A program made the position numbers and the translations under genes. DNA of 64,000 bases from HXMU1420-2 sp034670145. Lineage in GTDB: Bacteria > Pseudomonadota > Alphaproteobacteria > Rhodobacterales > Rhodobacteraceae. The notes under the pieces are model-generated. The model was not told the DNA's origin. It did not search any database and saw only the letters and a list, made by a program, of their open reading frames with translations. The DNA lies in contig JAXMOA010000006.1 in the NCBI GenBank assembly GCA_034670145.1, forward strand, positions 1 through 64,000, given 5' to 3'. The stretch's first letter is position 1; each line of letters begins with the position of its first letter. This document shows, in pieces, positions 24,017 through 32,876 of this stretch.

Positions 24017-24721
24017 ATGGCGGATTGGAAGCAGAAACGATTCTGGAAACAGGCCCAGCCGGTTCCGGATCAAGGGGGATTCGCCGTCGAATTGGACGGG
24101 CGCCGGATAAAAACACCAGCCAAGGCCACTCTGCATGTTCCCACCCTGGCCTTGGCCGAAATGGTTGCAGCCGAGTGGGATGCGCAGACTGACCTGGTCG
24201 AGCCGGCCACAATGCCGGCCACGCGTATGGTTAATGCCGCCATTGACAAAGTTCGTGTTCAACATGCCGAAGTGGCCGATTTGATTGCAGAGTACGGAGC
24301 GACGGACTTGCTTTGTTATCGTGCAAACAGTCCACAGGCTCTGGTCGACCGGCAGGCTGAACAGTGGGACCCGGCCTTGAATTGGGCGCATGATTCCTTG
24401 GGTGTTCGCTTGGTGGCTGCAACCGGAATTATGTATGTTCCTCAAGACCCTGCGCATCTAAATCGCCTGTCTGACCGGGTGCATGCCATGTCGGAATTCC
24501 AGCTGGCAGCCTTTCACGATCTGGTCAGTATGTCGGGCTCCTTGATCTTGGGTTTCGCCGTTGTTCTAGAGTGGAAAGACCCAGACCAGATCTGGTCAAT
24601 GTCGCGTTTGGACGACATCTGGCAGCAAGAACTTTGGGGGCCAGACGAAGAGGCAAGCGAGGTTGCTGAGATCAAGCGGCAGGCATTTCTGCACGCAGCC
24701 AGGTTTTTTCATTTTTGCTGA
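24017..24721 (+). CDS. ATP12-family F1-ATPase assembly chaperone
   Basis: The 234-residue protein matches the ATP12 family, with KRFWKQA, VELDGRRIKTPAKA, AAEWDAQ, and LIAEYGATDLLCYRA. In mitochondria ATP12 binds the F1 alpha subunit before assembly; the alphaproteobacterial protein is expected to do the same. I chose the ATG at 24017 over a TTG at 24002. It ends the operon-like block. Confidence 0.9.
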   Translation: MADWKQKRFWKQAQPVPDQGGFAVELDGRRIKTPAKATLHVPTLALAEMVAAEWDAQTDLVEPATMPATRMVNAAIDKVRVQHAEVADLIAEYGATDLLCYRANSPQALVDRQAEQWDPALNWAHDSLGVRLVAATGIMYVPQDPAHLNRLSDRVHAMSEFQLAAFHDLVSMSGSLILGFAVVLEWKDPDQIWSMSRLDDIWQQELWGPDEEASEVAEIKRQAFLHAARFFHFC

Positions 24722-24798
24722 ACAAATGCACTAACTTAAGTCAATTGGCACAAAAAAATGACCAATCGTAAGGCATATGGAAATCTGTGATCGAGCAC

Positions 24799-24828
24799 TT
24801 GACGTTTGCAGATGAATTTGCCCAAAAT
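24799..24828 (+). promoter_or_regulatory. Possible promoter of bztA
   Basis: TTGACG (24799-24804) is followed after 18 bases by CAAAAT (24823-24828), about 100 bases before bztA. The match is moderate. The 200-base upstream region contains no other gene. Confidence 0.35.
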
Positions 24829-24925
24829 TGAGGCCACCGAGGAGAAAACAATCGGTGCTCAAATTCGACGTAACATCGTCGGCCAAACCGTTTCTCATTC
24901 GGTGGATAATCAGGAAGAGGTAAAA

Positions 24926-25942
24926 ATGAATAAATCTGTATTTCTAGGCGCGCTGACCGTTGCCGGTCTGGCCGCCGGAGTAGCGGCCGCTGGCACGCTC
25001 GACGACGTCAAAGCACGTGGCAAGCTGAACTGCGGCGTGTCGACTGGCCTGGTCGGTTTCGCCGCGCCAGATGCAAACGGCGAGTGGACAGGATTTGACG
25101 TCACTGTATGCCGCGCAGTCGCTGCGGCTGTTCTGGGCGACGCCACAGCGGTGGAATTCGTTCCAACCACAGGTAAGACTCGCTTCACGGCTTTGGCGTC
25201 GGGCGAAGTGGACGTGCTGGCACGTAACACCACATGGACTTTCTCGCGCGATGTGGATCTGAAGTTCGAATTCGTCGGCGTAAACTACTACGATGGCCAG
25301 GGCTTCATGGTTCCCAAAGAGTTGGGCGTCGCTTCGGCGAAAGAGCTGGATGGTGCCACAGTCTGCATCCAAACCGGCACAACAACCGAGCTGAACCTCG
25401 CGGATTACTTCCGCTCCAACGACATCAGCTACGAGCCGGTGCCGATTGAAACCAACGCAGAAGCTCAGCAGCAGTATCTGGCTGGCGCATGTGATGTTTA
25501 CACAACGGATGCTTCCGGTCTGGCTGCAACACGCGCCACATTCGAAGCACCTGGCGAGCACACGCTGCTGCCAGAAATCATCTCGAAAGAGCCACTGGGG
25601 CCGCTTGTGCGTCACGGCGACAACGAGTGGGGCGATATCGTCCGTTGGACTCTGAACGCTTTGATCTCGGCCGAAGAGCTGGGCATCACATCGGCCAATA
25701 TGGCGGAACTCGCCAAAGGCACCAACAACCCTGAAGTCAATCGCCTGCTGGGTACCGAAGGTACGCTGGGCGAAATGCTGGGCTTGGATGCAGAATGGGC
25801 GCAGCGCGCACTCTCCGTTGGTGGCAACTACGGTGAGATCTTTGAAAAGAACATTGGTGAATCCACTCCGATTGGCCTCGCTCGAGGGTTGAACGCTCAG
25901 TGGACAGACGGCGGACTGCTCTACAGCCCACCGTTCCGCTAA
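24926..25942 (+). CDS. bztA: General L-amino acid ABC transporter, periplasmic binding protein
   Basis: The ATG at 24926 gives 338 residues with a signal peptide (about 1-22) and the mature N-terminus GTLDDVKARGKLNCGVSTGL. It matches BztA/AapJ, including FTALASGEVDVLARNTTWTFSRD. It binds glutamate, glutamine, aspartate, asparagine and perhaps other amino acids. The frame opens upstream at 24806 but an SD-like GAAGAGG lies just before 24926. A hairpin separates it from the permease genes. Confidence 0.95.
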   Translation: MNKSVFLGALTVAGLAAGVAAAGTLDDVKARGKLNCGVSTGLVGFAAPDANGEWTGFDVTVCRAVAAAVLGDATAVEFVPTTGKTRFTALASGEVDVLARNTTWTFSRDVDLKFEFVGVNYYDGQGFMVPKELGVASAKELDGATVCIQTGTTTELNLADYFRSNDISYEPVPIETNAEAQQQYLAGACDVYTTDASGLAATRATFEAPGEHTLLPEIISKEPLGPLVRHGDNEWGDIVRWTLNALISAEELGITSANMAELAKGTNNPEVNRLLGTEGTLGEMLGLDAEWAQRALSVGGNYGEIFEKNIGESTPIGLARGLNAQWTDGGLLYSPPFR

Positions 25943-25952
25943 GATCGAACGG

Positions 25953-25983
25953 AAAGGGCGCAGACACAGTCTGCGCCCTTTTT
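25953..25983 (+). terminator. Attenuating terminator after bztA
   Basis: AAAGGGCGCAGA (25953-25964) pairs with TCTGCGCCCTTT (25970-25981), and T continues to 25983. This 12-bp stem with T tail lies between the binding-protein gene and the permeases and would favour high binding-protein expression with partial readthrough. Confidence 0.8.
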
Positions 25984-26073
25984 ACTTAGAACACACAACA
26001 ACGCAGATCCATTGGCGAGACGGGGCTGAACCCTGCCGCATTCAGGATCCGCAAACCAGGGAACGCCATTATC

Positions 26074-27342
26074 ATGACGACGATTACGGACCCGCCAAAG
26101 CAGCAGTTCCGGCTGTCGATGTTGATCTACGACACCCGATACCGATCCATGACAATTCAGGTTGTGGCGCTCTTTGGCTTTATGTTGCTGGCCGGATGGC
26201 TTGTGAACAATACTATCAACAACCTGAACGAACTGGGCAAACCGGTCGAATTTGGTTTCCTGGTCGAGCCTTCCAGCTACGATATCAACCAGCGCCTTTT
26301 GGAATACACCTCGCGTGACTCGCACTTACGTGCCTCACTGCTTGGATTGCTCAACACGTTGGTTGTGGCTGTTCTCGGGTGTATCACTGCGACAGTTATC
26401 GGAGTGCTGGTCGGGGTTTTACGTCTCAGCAACAACTGGCTGATCGCTCGCATCATGACGGTCTATGTCGAAATTTTCCGAAATGTTCCGGTACTGTTGT
26501 GGATCGTGCTGGCGATGGCGATTTTGATCGAAAGCTTGCCATCACCTCGCGATTTCCGCGGCGACGAACCGGCCGCATCAATGAGCGTTTTTGAATCGGT
26601 CGCGATCACAAACCGGGGCTTCTATGTTCCAGAACCATTGTTCTCACGTTCGTTGGGTGACTTGCATTTTTTTGGCGCTTCCAGTCTGAGATTCGACGTG
26701 AGCCTGGATTTGCTTGCCGTGCTCCTGGTACTCGGGCTTTCACTTTTTGCCATGCGCCGCGTCAAAACTCGGGCGGACCAGATTCAAGAAGCAACCGGAG
26801 ACCGCCCGACAACTTGGTATATCCAACTCGGGATTCTGGTTTTGCCGATGGTCATCCTGATGGTCATTTTGGGCTTCCACTTGGGTTATCCTGCTTTGAA
26901 AGGCTTCAACTTCCAGGGCGGAACATATCTTAGAAACTCTCTTATCGCCTTGTGGCTGGCGCTGTCGCTTTACACTGCCGCATTCATTGCCGAGATCGTA
27001 CGGGCTGGTATCCTGGCAATATCAATGGGCCAAACAGAGGCTGCCGCCGCGCTGGGGCTTCGTCCCGGACGGATCATGAGATTGGTGGTACTGCCACAAG
27101 CGTTGCGAGTGATCATTCCTCCTCTGATTTCAAACTATCTGAACCTGACCAAGAACTCGTCGCTGGCGATCGCGGTTGGGTACATGGACATCACCGGAAC
27201 ACTTGGTGGAATTACCATGAACCAGACAGGGCGAGAGCTGGAATGCATCCTGATGTTGATGCTGGTCTATCTCTCCATCTCGCTCGCCATCTCGGGCGTG
27301 ATGAACTGGTACAACGAACGCGTCAAATTGGTGGAGCGGTAA
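26074..27342 (+). CDS. bztB: General L-amino acid ABC transporter permease BztB/AapQ
   Basis: The 422-residue membrane protein has several hydrophobic segments and the binding-protein-dependent permease motif EAAAALGLRPGRIMRLVVLPQALR, which contacts the ATPase. It is long for its class because of an inserted region (about residues 150-260), as in AapQ. It pairs with bztC, which starts two bases after its stop. Confidence 0.93.
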   Translation: MTTITDPPKQQFRLSMLIYDTRYRSMTIQVVALFGFMLLAGWLVNNTINNLNELGKPVEFGFLVEPSSYDINQRLLEYTSRDSHLRASLLGLLNTLVVAVLGCITATVIGVLVGVLRLSNNWLIARIMTVYVEIFRNVPVLLWIVLAMAILIESLPSPRDFRGDEPAASMSVFESVAITNRGFYVPEPLFSRSLGDLHFFGASSLRFDVSLDLLAVLLVLGLSLFAMRRVKTRADQIQEATGDRPTTWYIQLGILVLPMVILMVILGFHLGYPALKGFNFQGGTYLRNSLIALWLALSLYTAAFIAEIVRAGILAISMGQTEAAAALGLRPGRIMRLVVLPQALRVIIPPLISNYLNLTKNSSLAIAVGYMDITGTLGGITMNQTGRELECILMLMLVYLSISLAISGVMNWYNERVKLVER

Positions 27343-27343
27343 T

Positions 27344-28696
27344 ATGTCAGATGTTTCATTCGTCCGAACAGAAATTCTGCCCGAAAAGGCGCCGCCGGCA
27401 TCCGCCATCGGAATAATTGGTTGGCTCAGAACCAATCTGTTTTCGTCGGTGCCCAACTCAATCCTGACGCTCGTTTCGTTAGGCTTCATCTGGTACGTGT
27501 TGGCCGGGGTTATTCCATGGACCTTCCAGTCTGTTTGGCATGCCGATAGCCTCACGGAGTGTCGGGAAATCATGGCTGCAACCTGGGGTGATACGCATGG
27601 TCATGCGTGTTGGGCTGTTATCAATGAACGTTGGTTACAGCTTCTATACGGTTTCTACCCACCATACCCGATCACGCCTGAGGTGAATGTCGGTGATAGC
27701 ACAGGATTTCTGCCATCCTATTTTCGGCCAAATCTGGTGTTTGTTTTGCTTTTGGTCAGCGTCGCACCGGTCCTGTTTTCCGAGTATGTCCCGCGCAAGA
27801 TGCTGCTCGTCACTTTCTCCTATCCGTTTGTGATGCCGTGGTTGCTCTGGGGTGGATCTATCTGGGGCCCCATCATGGTAGCGGCCGGTTTTGGTGTTGG
27901 TTATCTCGCCTACCGCTTCCTTTCACCCATACTTGGATCGCTCGGAGGTCTGATCGCAGCGGCAGTGTTGCCTGTAATCTGGTGGTTGTTTATCTCGGCA
28001 ACCGTCGCTGGTGCCGTTGATAGCATCATTCCAATAGGGATTGCCGAGGTTGAGAGCCGCAAGTTTGGCGGTTTCATGTTGGCACTTCTGCTGGGTGTTG
28101 TGGCAATCGGTGTATCACTCCCGATTGGTGTGGTACTGGCCTTGGGGCGTCAGTCTGATCTGCTGATCGTCAAAGGACTCTGCATCGGATTTATCGAATT
28201 CATCCGAGGCGTTCCCTTGATCACGCTGCTGTTCGTGGCGTCTACCTTGCTGAACATCTTCATGCCTCCTGGGACGAATTTTGATATCATCCTGCGCGTC
28301 ATGATCATGATGACATTGTTCGCTGCTGCCTACATGGCCGAGGTGATCCGTGGCGGCCTGGCTGCTCTGCCCAAAGGCCAATACGAAGGCGCTGACTCGC
28401 TCGGTCTGAACTACTGGCAGGCTCAGCGGCTGATCATCATGCCTCAGGCACTCAAGATTTCGATCCCTGGGATCGTGAGTACCTTTATCGGGGTCTTCAA
28501 GGATACCACTCTGGTGTCCATCATCGGGCTCCTTGATCCGATTGGTTTGAGCCAGGGAATTCGCTCAAACGCCGCTTGGAATGGCATCTACTGGGAACTC
28601 TTTGCGTTCATCGCATTTGTGTTCTTCATCTGCTGTTTCTCCATGTCCAGATATTCCATGTATCTTGAGCGCAAGCTTAAGACGGATCACCGTTAA
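27344..28696 (+). CDS. bztC: General L-amino acid ABC transporter permease BztC/AapM
   Basis: The 450-residue protein has multiple membrane segments and the EAA-type motif YEGADSLGLNYWQAQRLIIMPQALK near residues 345-370. Its length and N-terminal extra segments match AapM. The two permeases form the membrane channel of the transporter. Cotranscribed with bztB and bztD. Confidence 0.93.
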   Translation: MSDVSFVRTEILPEKAPPASAIGIIGWLRTNLFSSVPNSILTLVSLGFIWYVLAGVIPWTFQSVWHADSLTECREIMAATWGDTHGHACWAVINERWLQLLYGFYPPYPITPEVNVGDSTGFLPSYFRPNLVFVLLLVSVAPVLFSEYVPRKMLLVTFSYPFVMPWLLWGGSIWGPIMVAAGFGVGYLAYRFLSPILGSLGGLIAAAVLPVIWWLFISATVAGAVDSIIPIGIAEVESRKFGGFMLALLLGVVAIGVSLPIGVVLALGRQSDLLIVKGLCIGFIEFIRGVPLITLLFVASTLLNIFMPPGTNFDIILRVMIMMTLFAAAYMAEVIRGGLAALPKGQYEGADSLGLNYWQAQRLIIMPQALKISIPGIVSTFIGVFKDTTLVSIIGLLDPIGLSQGIRSNAAWNGIYWELFAFIAFVFFICCFSMSRYSMYLERKLKTDHR

Positions 28697-28707
28697 GGAG
28701 TTTTCTC

Positions 28708-29499
28708 ATGTCAGAACTCGCAACCGATCGCGACATTGATCGCTCGAAAATGCAGGTGAGCGACGAGCTTGCCATTGAAATCAACAACATGAACAAGTGG
28801 TACGGTACATTCCACGTGCTGCGCGATATCAACCTGACCGTCTATCAGGGCGAAAGGATCGTGATCGCCGGGCCTTCCGGCTCGGGTAAATCGACATTGA
28901 TCCGCTGCCTGAATGCTCTGGAAGAGCATCAGCAAGGCAAGATCGTGGTCGACGGAACCGAACTGTCAAATGATGTAAAGAATATTGACAAAATCCGGTC
29001 CGAAGTTGGAATGGTCTTTCAGCATTTCAACTTGTTTCCACATCTTTCGATCCTGGAAAACTGCACTCTGGCGCCCATCTGGGTACGTAAGACTCCCAAA
29101 AAGGAAGCCGAAGAGCGGGCGATGCACTTTCTGGAAAAAGTCAAAATTCCTGAGCAGGCTGACAAATATCCAGGACAACTGTCGGGTGGCCAACAGCAAC
29201 GCGTGGCGATTGCGCGTTCTTTGTGCATGATGCCGCGGATCATGTTGTTCGATGAACCGACTTCGGCTCTTGATCCTGAGATGATCAAGGAGGTTCTGGA
29301 TACCATGATCGAGCTTGCCGAAGAAGGTATGACCATGTTGTGCGTAACGCATGAAATGGGCTTTGCGCGTCAGGTCGCCAACCGTGTGATCTTTATGGAT
29401 CAGGGCCAAATCGTGGAACAGAACGAACCCGAAGAGTTCTTCAACAATCCACAAAGCCCTCGGACTCAGTTGTTCCTGAGCCAGATCCTCGGGCATTAA
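28708..29499 (+). CDS. bztD: General L-amino acid ABC transporter ATPase BztD/AapP
   Basis: The 263-residue protein has Walker A GPSGSGKST, Q-loop VFQHFNLFPH, signature LSGGQQQR, Walker B MLFDEPTSALD and the H-loop CVTHEMGFA. It drives amino acid import. AAGGAG precedes the start. It ends the operon; a 13-bp inverted repeat follows. Confidence 0.96.
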   Translation: MSELATDRDIDRSKMQVSDELAIEINNMNKWYGTFHVLRDINLTVYQGERIVIAGPSGSGKSTLIRCLNALEEHQQGKIVVDGTELSNDVKNIDKIRSEVGMVFQHFNLFPHLSILENCTLAPIWVRKTPKKEAEERAMHFLEKVKIPEQADKYPGQLSGGQQQRVAIARSLCMMPRIMLFDEPTSALDPEMIKEVLDTMIELAEEGMTMLCVTHEMGFARQVANRVIFMDQGQIVEQNEPEEFFNNPQSPRTQLFLSQILGH

Positions 29500-29520
29500 G
29501 CTCTCGACCCTGAAAAAACC

Positions 29521-29563
29521 TTACGGCCAATGCGCAATCTGGAAATCAGAGCATTGGCCGTAA
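29521..29563 (+). terminator. Inverted repeat after bztD
   Basis: TTACGGCCAATGC (29521-29533) pairs perfectly with GCATTGGCCGTAA (29551-29563) with a 17-base loop. There is no T run, so it may be a stability element or a factor-assisted terminator for the bzt operon. Confidence 0.5.
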
Positions 29564-29697
29564 CCGCCAAACATACTGATTTGGCTATGCGGCTACAGAG
29601 CCTCCATCTGACACCCTCGATATATACGCAGCATTTCCTGACAGCTCACTCCGTGAGCGTGCGCCCTATGCATTGCAGTAACGCAGGCTAAGTAGTA

Positions 29698-29717
29698 TCC
29701 CAGACAAGTTTCTGGGA
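29698..29717 (+). promoter_or_regulatory. Hairpin covering a ribosome binding site
   Basis: TCCCAGA (29698-29704) pairs with TCTGGGA (29711-29717). The right arm includes the GGGA of the GGGAGGG ribosome binding site of the next gene (ATG at 29732). It could gate translation, but no effector is evident. Confidence 0.4.
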
Positions 29718-29731
29718 GGGAATTAAGCAAT

Positions 29732-31261
29732 ATGTCGGGCACGCTGTCAGAATTACTCGCCAACCATGATGATACCGCGCCAGCTATTGGTGCGCCGCAA
29801 CGTGAGTGGTTGACCTACGGTGCTCTGCGCGAGCAATCCGACCGGACCGTTTCACAACTCCATGGACTTGGCATAGGCCGAGGTGACCGCGTCGCGATTG
29901 TCCTGCCGAATGGGCCTGAAATGGCATCGGTCTTTGTCTGCGTGGCGCAGGCTGCTGTAACAGCTCCGCTCAACCCGGCATACCGGGAAGAAGAGTTTTC
30001 CTTCTATCTGGAAGACCTGAAGGCCAAAGCGATCATTGTGACCAAAGACGAAGATGGGCCTGCCATCAGTGCGGCCGTACGTTTAGGCCTGACCGTGATC
30101 CGTCTTGTGGTTCCTGAACATGCACCCGCCGGCGCGTTTGATTTGGTTTCGGACAGCGTGACCGGCGAACCAGACAGGTCAGCGCCTGGCCCGGATGACA
30201 TTGCGCTGATACTGCATACCTCGGGCACCACGTCTCGGCCCAAGATTGTGCCATTGCTGCAATCGAACATCGCGGCCTCTGGTGTTCATATCCGTGATTC
30301 CCTTGCCCTGACACCAGCTGACCGATGCCTGAACGTGATGCCGTTGTTCCATATTCATGGTCTGGTCGCGGCTGTATCCGCTTCGCTGGCATCCGGCGCT
30401 TCGGTCTGGTGCGCGCCCGGGTTTGACGCGCTACGGTTTTTTGGGTGGCTTCAGGATGCAAATCCCACTTGGTATACCGCTGTCCCGACCATGCATCAAA
30501 CCATCCTGGCCCGTGCTCCGCGCAATAAAGAGATCATTGAGAATTCAAAGCTCAGGTTCCTGCGCTCATCTTCGGCGTCCTTGCCAGGACAAGTGATGTT
30601 GGCGCTCCAAGAGACGTTTGGGGCACCAGTGATCGAAGGATACGGCATGACAGAAGCCGCGCATCAGATGGCGTCCAACCCTTTGCCACCGCGCGAGCAA
30701 AAGCCAGGATCGGTTGGGATCGAGGCGGGGCCATTGGTCCGAATCGCAGACGAAGCAGAAGATCGCCTTGTTGACGGTGTCGGCGAGGTTTGCATCTCTG
30801 GGCCGAATGTGACCCCGGGATACGAAGGCAATCCAGACGCAAACGCCAAGAATTTCTTTCAGTTCGACGGGCGACGCTGGTTTCGTACAGGGGATCAAGG
30901 GGTCTTCGATTCAGAAGGTTATCTCAGCCTGACTGGACGTCTAAAAGAAATCATCAATCGCGGAGGCGAGAAGGTTTCGCCCTTGGAAATTGACGATGTG
31001 CTTATGGATCATCCTTCCATCCAGCAGGTGGTTACTTTTGCACTCCCTCATCCAAAATTGGGTGAAGAAGTTGCAGCAGCAGTTGTCTTGCGAGAAGGCT
31101 TGGAAGCCGACGAGCGCAGCATTCGTGATTTTGCCGCCAAACGACTGGCTGACTTCAAAGTCCCGCGCAAGATTGTCATCCTCGAAGATATCCCAAAGGG
31201 CGCGACAGGCAAAATGCAGCGAATCGGGCTGGCCCAAAAATTGGGACTCGTGGAGGAGTAA
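29732..31261 (+). CDS. AMP-forming acyl-CoA ligase, oxalate-CoA-ligase (Pcs60/AAE3)-like
   Basis: The 509-residue enzyme has the adenylation motif LHTSGTTSRPK (about residues 161-171), PLFHIHGL, TWYTAVPTMHQ, LRFLRSSSASLP, YGMTEAAHQMASNPLP, RTGDQGVFD, GRLKEIINRGGEKVSP and the catalytic lysine K494 in GATGKMQR. Several of these, notably TWYTAVPT, RSSSASL and HQMASNPLP, are those of the yeast/plant Pcs60/AAE3 oxalyl-CoA synthetases. Oxalate or another small carboxylate is therefore the likely substrate. A reductase gene follows in the same direction after 44 bases. Confidence 0.85.
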   Translation: MSGTLSELLANHDDTAPAIGAPQREWLTYGALREQSDRTVSQLHGLGIGRGDRVAIVLPNGPEMASVFVCVAQAAVTAPLNPAYREEEFSFYLEDLKAKAIIVTKDEDGPAISAAVRLGLTVIRLVVPEHAPAGAFDLVSDSVTGEPDRSAPGPDDIALILHTSGTTSRPKIVPLLQSNIAASGVHIRDSLALTPADRCLNVMPLFHIHGLVAAVSASLASGASVWCAPGFDALRFFGWLQDANPTWYTAVPTMHQTILARAPRNKEIIENSKLRFLRSSSASLPGQVMLALQETFGAPVIEGYGMTEAAHQMASNPLPPREQKPGSVGIEAGPLVRIADEAEDRLVDGVGEVCISGPNVTPGYEGNPDANAKNFFQFDGRRWFRTGDQGVFDSEGYLSLTGRLKEIINRGGEKVSPLEIDDVLMDHPSIQQVVTFALPHPKLGEEVAAAVVLREGLEADERSIRDFAAKRLADFKVPRKIVILEDIPKGATGKMQRIGLAQKLGLVEE

Positions 31262-31305
31262 GAAGTGAGCAACGTTTCACACGCATTTTCCAATGAAGGG
31301 GCGCA

Positions 31306-32283
31306 ATGATGAGGATCTGCGTGTTCGGGGCGGGGGCCATTGGTGGCTACATGGGGGCAAAACTGGCGCAGGCCGGGGCAGATGTCTCATTGGTTGCACG
31401 CGGCCCGCATTTGGCGGCGATGCAGGCCAACGGTCTTCGTCTTGTTGAAGACACCGGCGAAGTCACCGTTCCAGTCCGCGCGTCCGAAGATCCGGAAGAG
31501 TTAGGGCCGCAAGACTATGTGATCGTTACGCTAAAGGCACATTCTGTGCCTCCGGTGGTACGCCACATGGCGCCTTTGATTGGCGAAAATACTACAGTGG
31601 TCAGTGGTGTGAACGGGGTGCCTTGGTGGTATTTTTACAAGTCCGGGGGGGCATTGGAAGGCACCCGGCTAAACTCGGTGGATCCAGGAAATGCGCAATG
31701 GGATGGGTTTGGTCCTGAACGCGTTTTGGGCTGCGTCGTCTACCCTGCAGCCGAGGTTTCCGAGCCCGGTGTCGTCAAGCACATCGAGGGAAACAGGTTT
31801 TCTCTCGGAGAGCCGGATGGAAGTAAATCTGAGCGCGCCCTCGCATTGTCCAAGGCGTTGAGTGCCGCTGGATTGAAAGCACCGGTGCGCCCTCGTTTGC
31901 GCGACGAGATTTGGGTAAAGCTTTGGGGGAACCTTTCGTTCAATCCAATTTCTGCGCTGACGCATGCGACTTTGGATGTTGTCTGCACAGACCCAGGCAC
32001 ACGTGCTGTGGCAAGGGCCATGATGGTCGAGGCTCAGACAATCGGAGAAGCTCTCGGTGTGAAATTTCCGATTGATGTCGATCGCCGGATTGATGGTGGC
32101 GCAGCCGTCGGTGCACACCGAACCTCCATGTTGCAGGACCTCGATGCAGGCCGACCAATGGAAATCGATGCGCTCGTCGGTTCAGTCCAGGAATTGGGCC
32201 GAATTGTCGGAGTGGCTACACCCAGCATCGATATGGTCCTGGCTCTGGTACAACAGCGGGCGCGTGTCGCGGGCCTGTACTAG
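31306..32283 (+). CDS. Ketopantoate reductase family oxidoreductase (ApbA/PanE)
   Basis: The 325-residue protein has the NAD(P)-binding start RICVFGAGAIGGYMGAKLA and the PanE-type C-terminal domain with EIWVKLWGNLSFNPISALT. The conserved lysine in this block is expected for catalysis. It could make pantoate for CoA, but many paralogues act on other 2-oxo acids, and pairing with an oxalate-CoA-ligase-like enzyme is compatible with either. The start at 31306 or 31309 is not decided. Confidence 0.8.
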   Translation: MMRICVFGAGAIGGYMGAKLAQAGADVSLVARGPHLAAMQANGLRLVEDTGEVTVPVRASEDPEELGPQDYVIVTLKAHSVPPVVRHMAPLIGENTTVVSGVNGVPWWYFYKSGGALEGTRLNSVDPGNAQWDGFGPERVLGCVVYPAAEVSEPGVVKHIEGNRFSLGEPDGSKSERALALSKALSAAGLKAPVRPRLRDEIWVKLWGNLSFNPISALTHATLDVVCTDPGTRAVARAMMVEAQTIGEALGVKFPIDVDRRIDGGAAVGAHRTSMLQDLDAGRPMEIDALVGSVQELGRIVGVATPSIDMVLALVQQRARVAGLY

Positions 32284-32336
32284 ACGGTCAGTGTTGATAT
32301 CGACAAAGCCGGGCGTGCCAAACTAAACTCAGCCCA

Positions 32337-32792
32337 TCAGTCGAATTTGCGGCTAGGCGCCAAAACCATTGCTTCACCCACCAGAACTTTCTTGCCGTCC
32401 ACGCGGCAAACACAGTCCAACTTGACGCGCCGCTTGGCGTGTTCAATATCGATGACTGTTACTTCCGCATGCACAACATCTCCGGGGCGTACGGGGGCCA
32501 GAAATTTAAGTGACTGGCCCATGTAAACCGTTCCATGTCCCGGCAACTGCTCGCCAATCACCGCAGAAATTAGGCCAGCGGTCAGCATCCCATGTGCAAT
32601 GCGACCTTCGAAAATGGTGTCCTGCGCATAAGCGTCGTCCATATGTACCGGATTATGGTCCGTAGAAACCTCCGCGAACAGCTCGATGTCACGGTCTGTG
32701 ACCTCTTTGCGAAGATACCGGGACATCCCCATTTCGATTTCTTCGATACAAATGGTGCCGCGGGGCAGATTGTCGAGCATGGAAGGCCTCAT
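32337..32792 (-). CDS. MaoC-like hotdog-fold hydratase
   Basis: The 151-residue protein has the MaoC/(R)-specific enoyl-CoA hydratase site AEVSTDHNPVHMDD (catalytic pair D45 and H50) and the following GRIAHGMLTAGLISAVIGEQLPG helix. It should add water to a trans-2-enoyl-CoA. Starts at Met1 or Met5 are both possible. It lies on the minus strand facing the reductase gene and upstream of no visible partner. Confidence 0.85.
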   Translation of the reverse strand: MRPSMLDNLPRGTICIEEIEMGMSRYLRKEVTDRDIELFAEVSTDHNPVHMDDAYAQDTIFEGRIAHGMLTAGLISAVIGEQLPGHGTVYMGQSLKFLAPVRPGDVVHAEVTVIDIEHAKRRVKLDCVCRVDGKKVLVGEAMVLAPSRKFD

Positions 32793-32876
32793 GGCTGGGT
32801 AACTTTAGGACAATTGAAGAGTTTCCTTGGTAACTTTATTACTTTGCGCGCGCAGAAAAGCAACCGCTATTTTTGC

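Noticed and set aside
24799..24925. Sigma-54-type promoter ahead of bztA
   Set aside because: TTGGCAC occurs near 24745 but the matching TTGC at the correct distance is missing.
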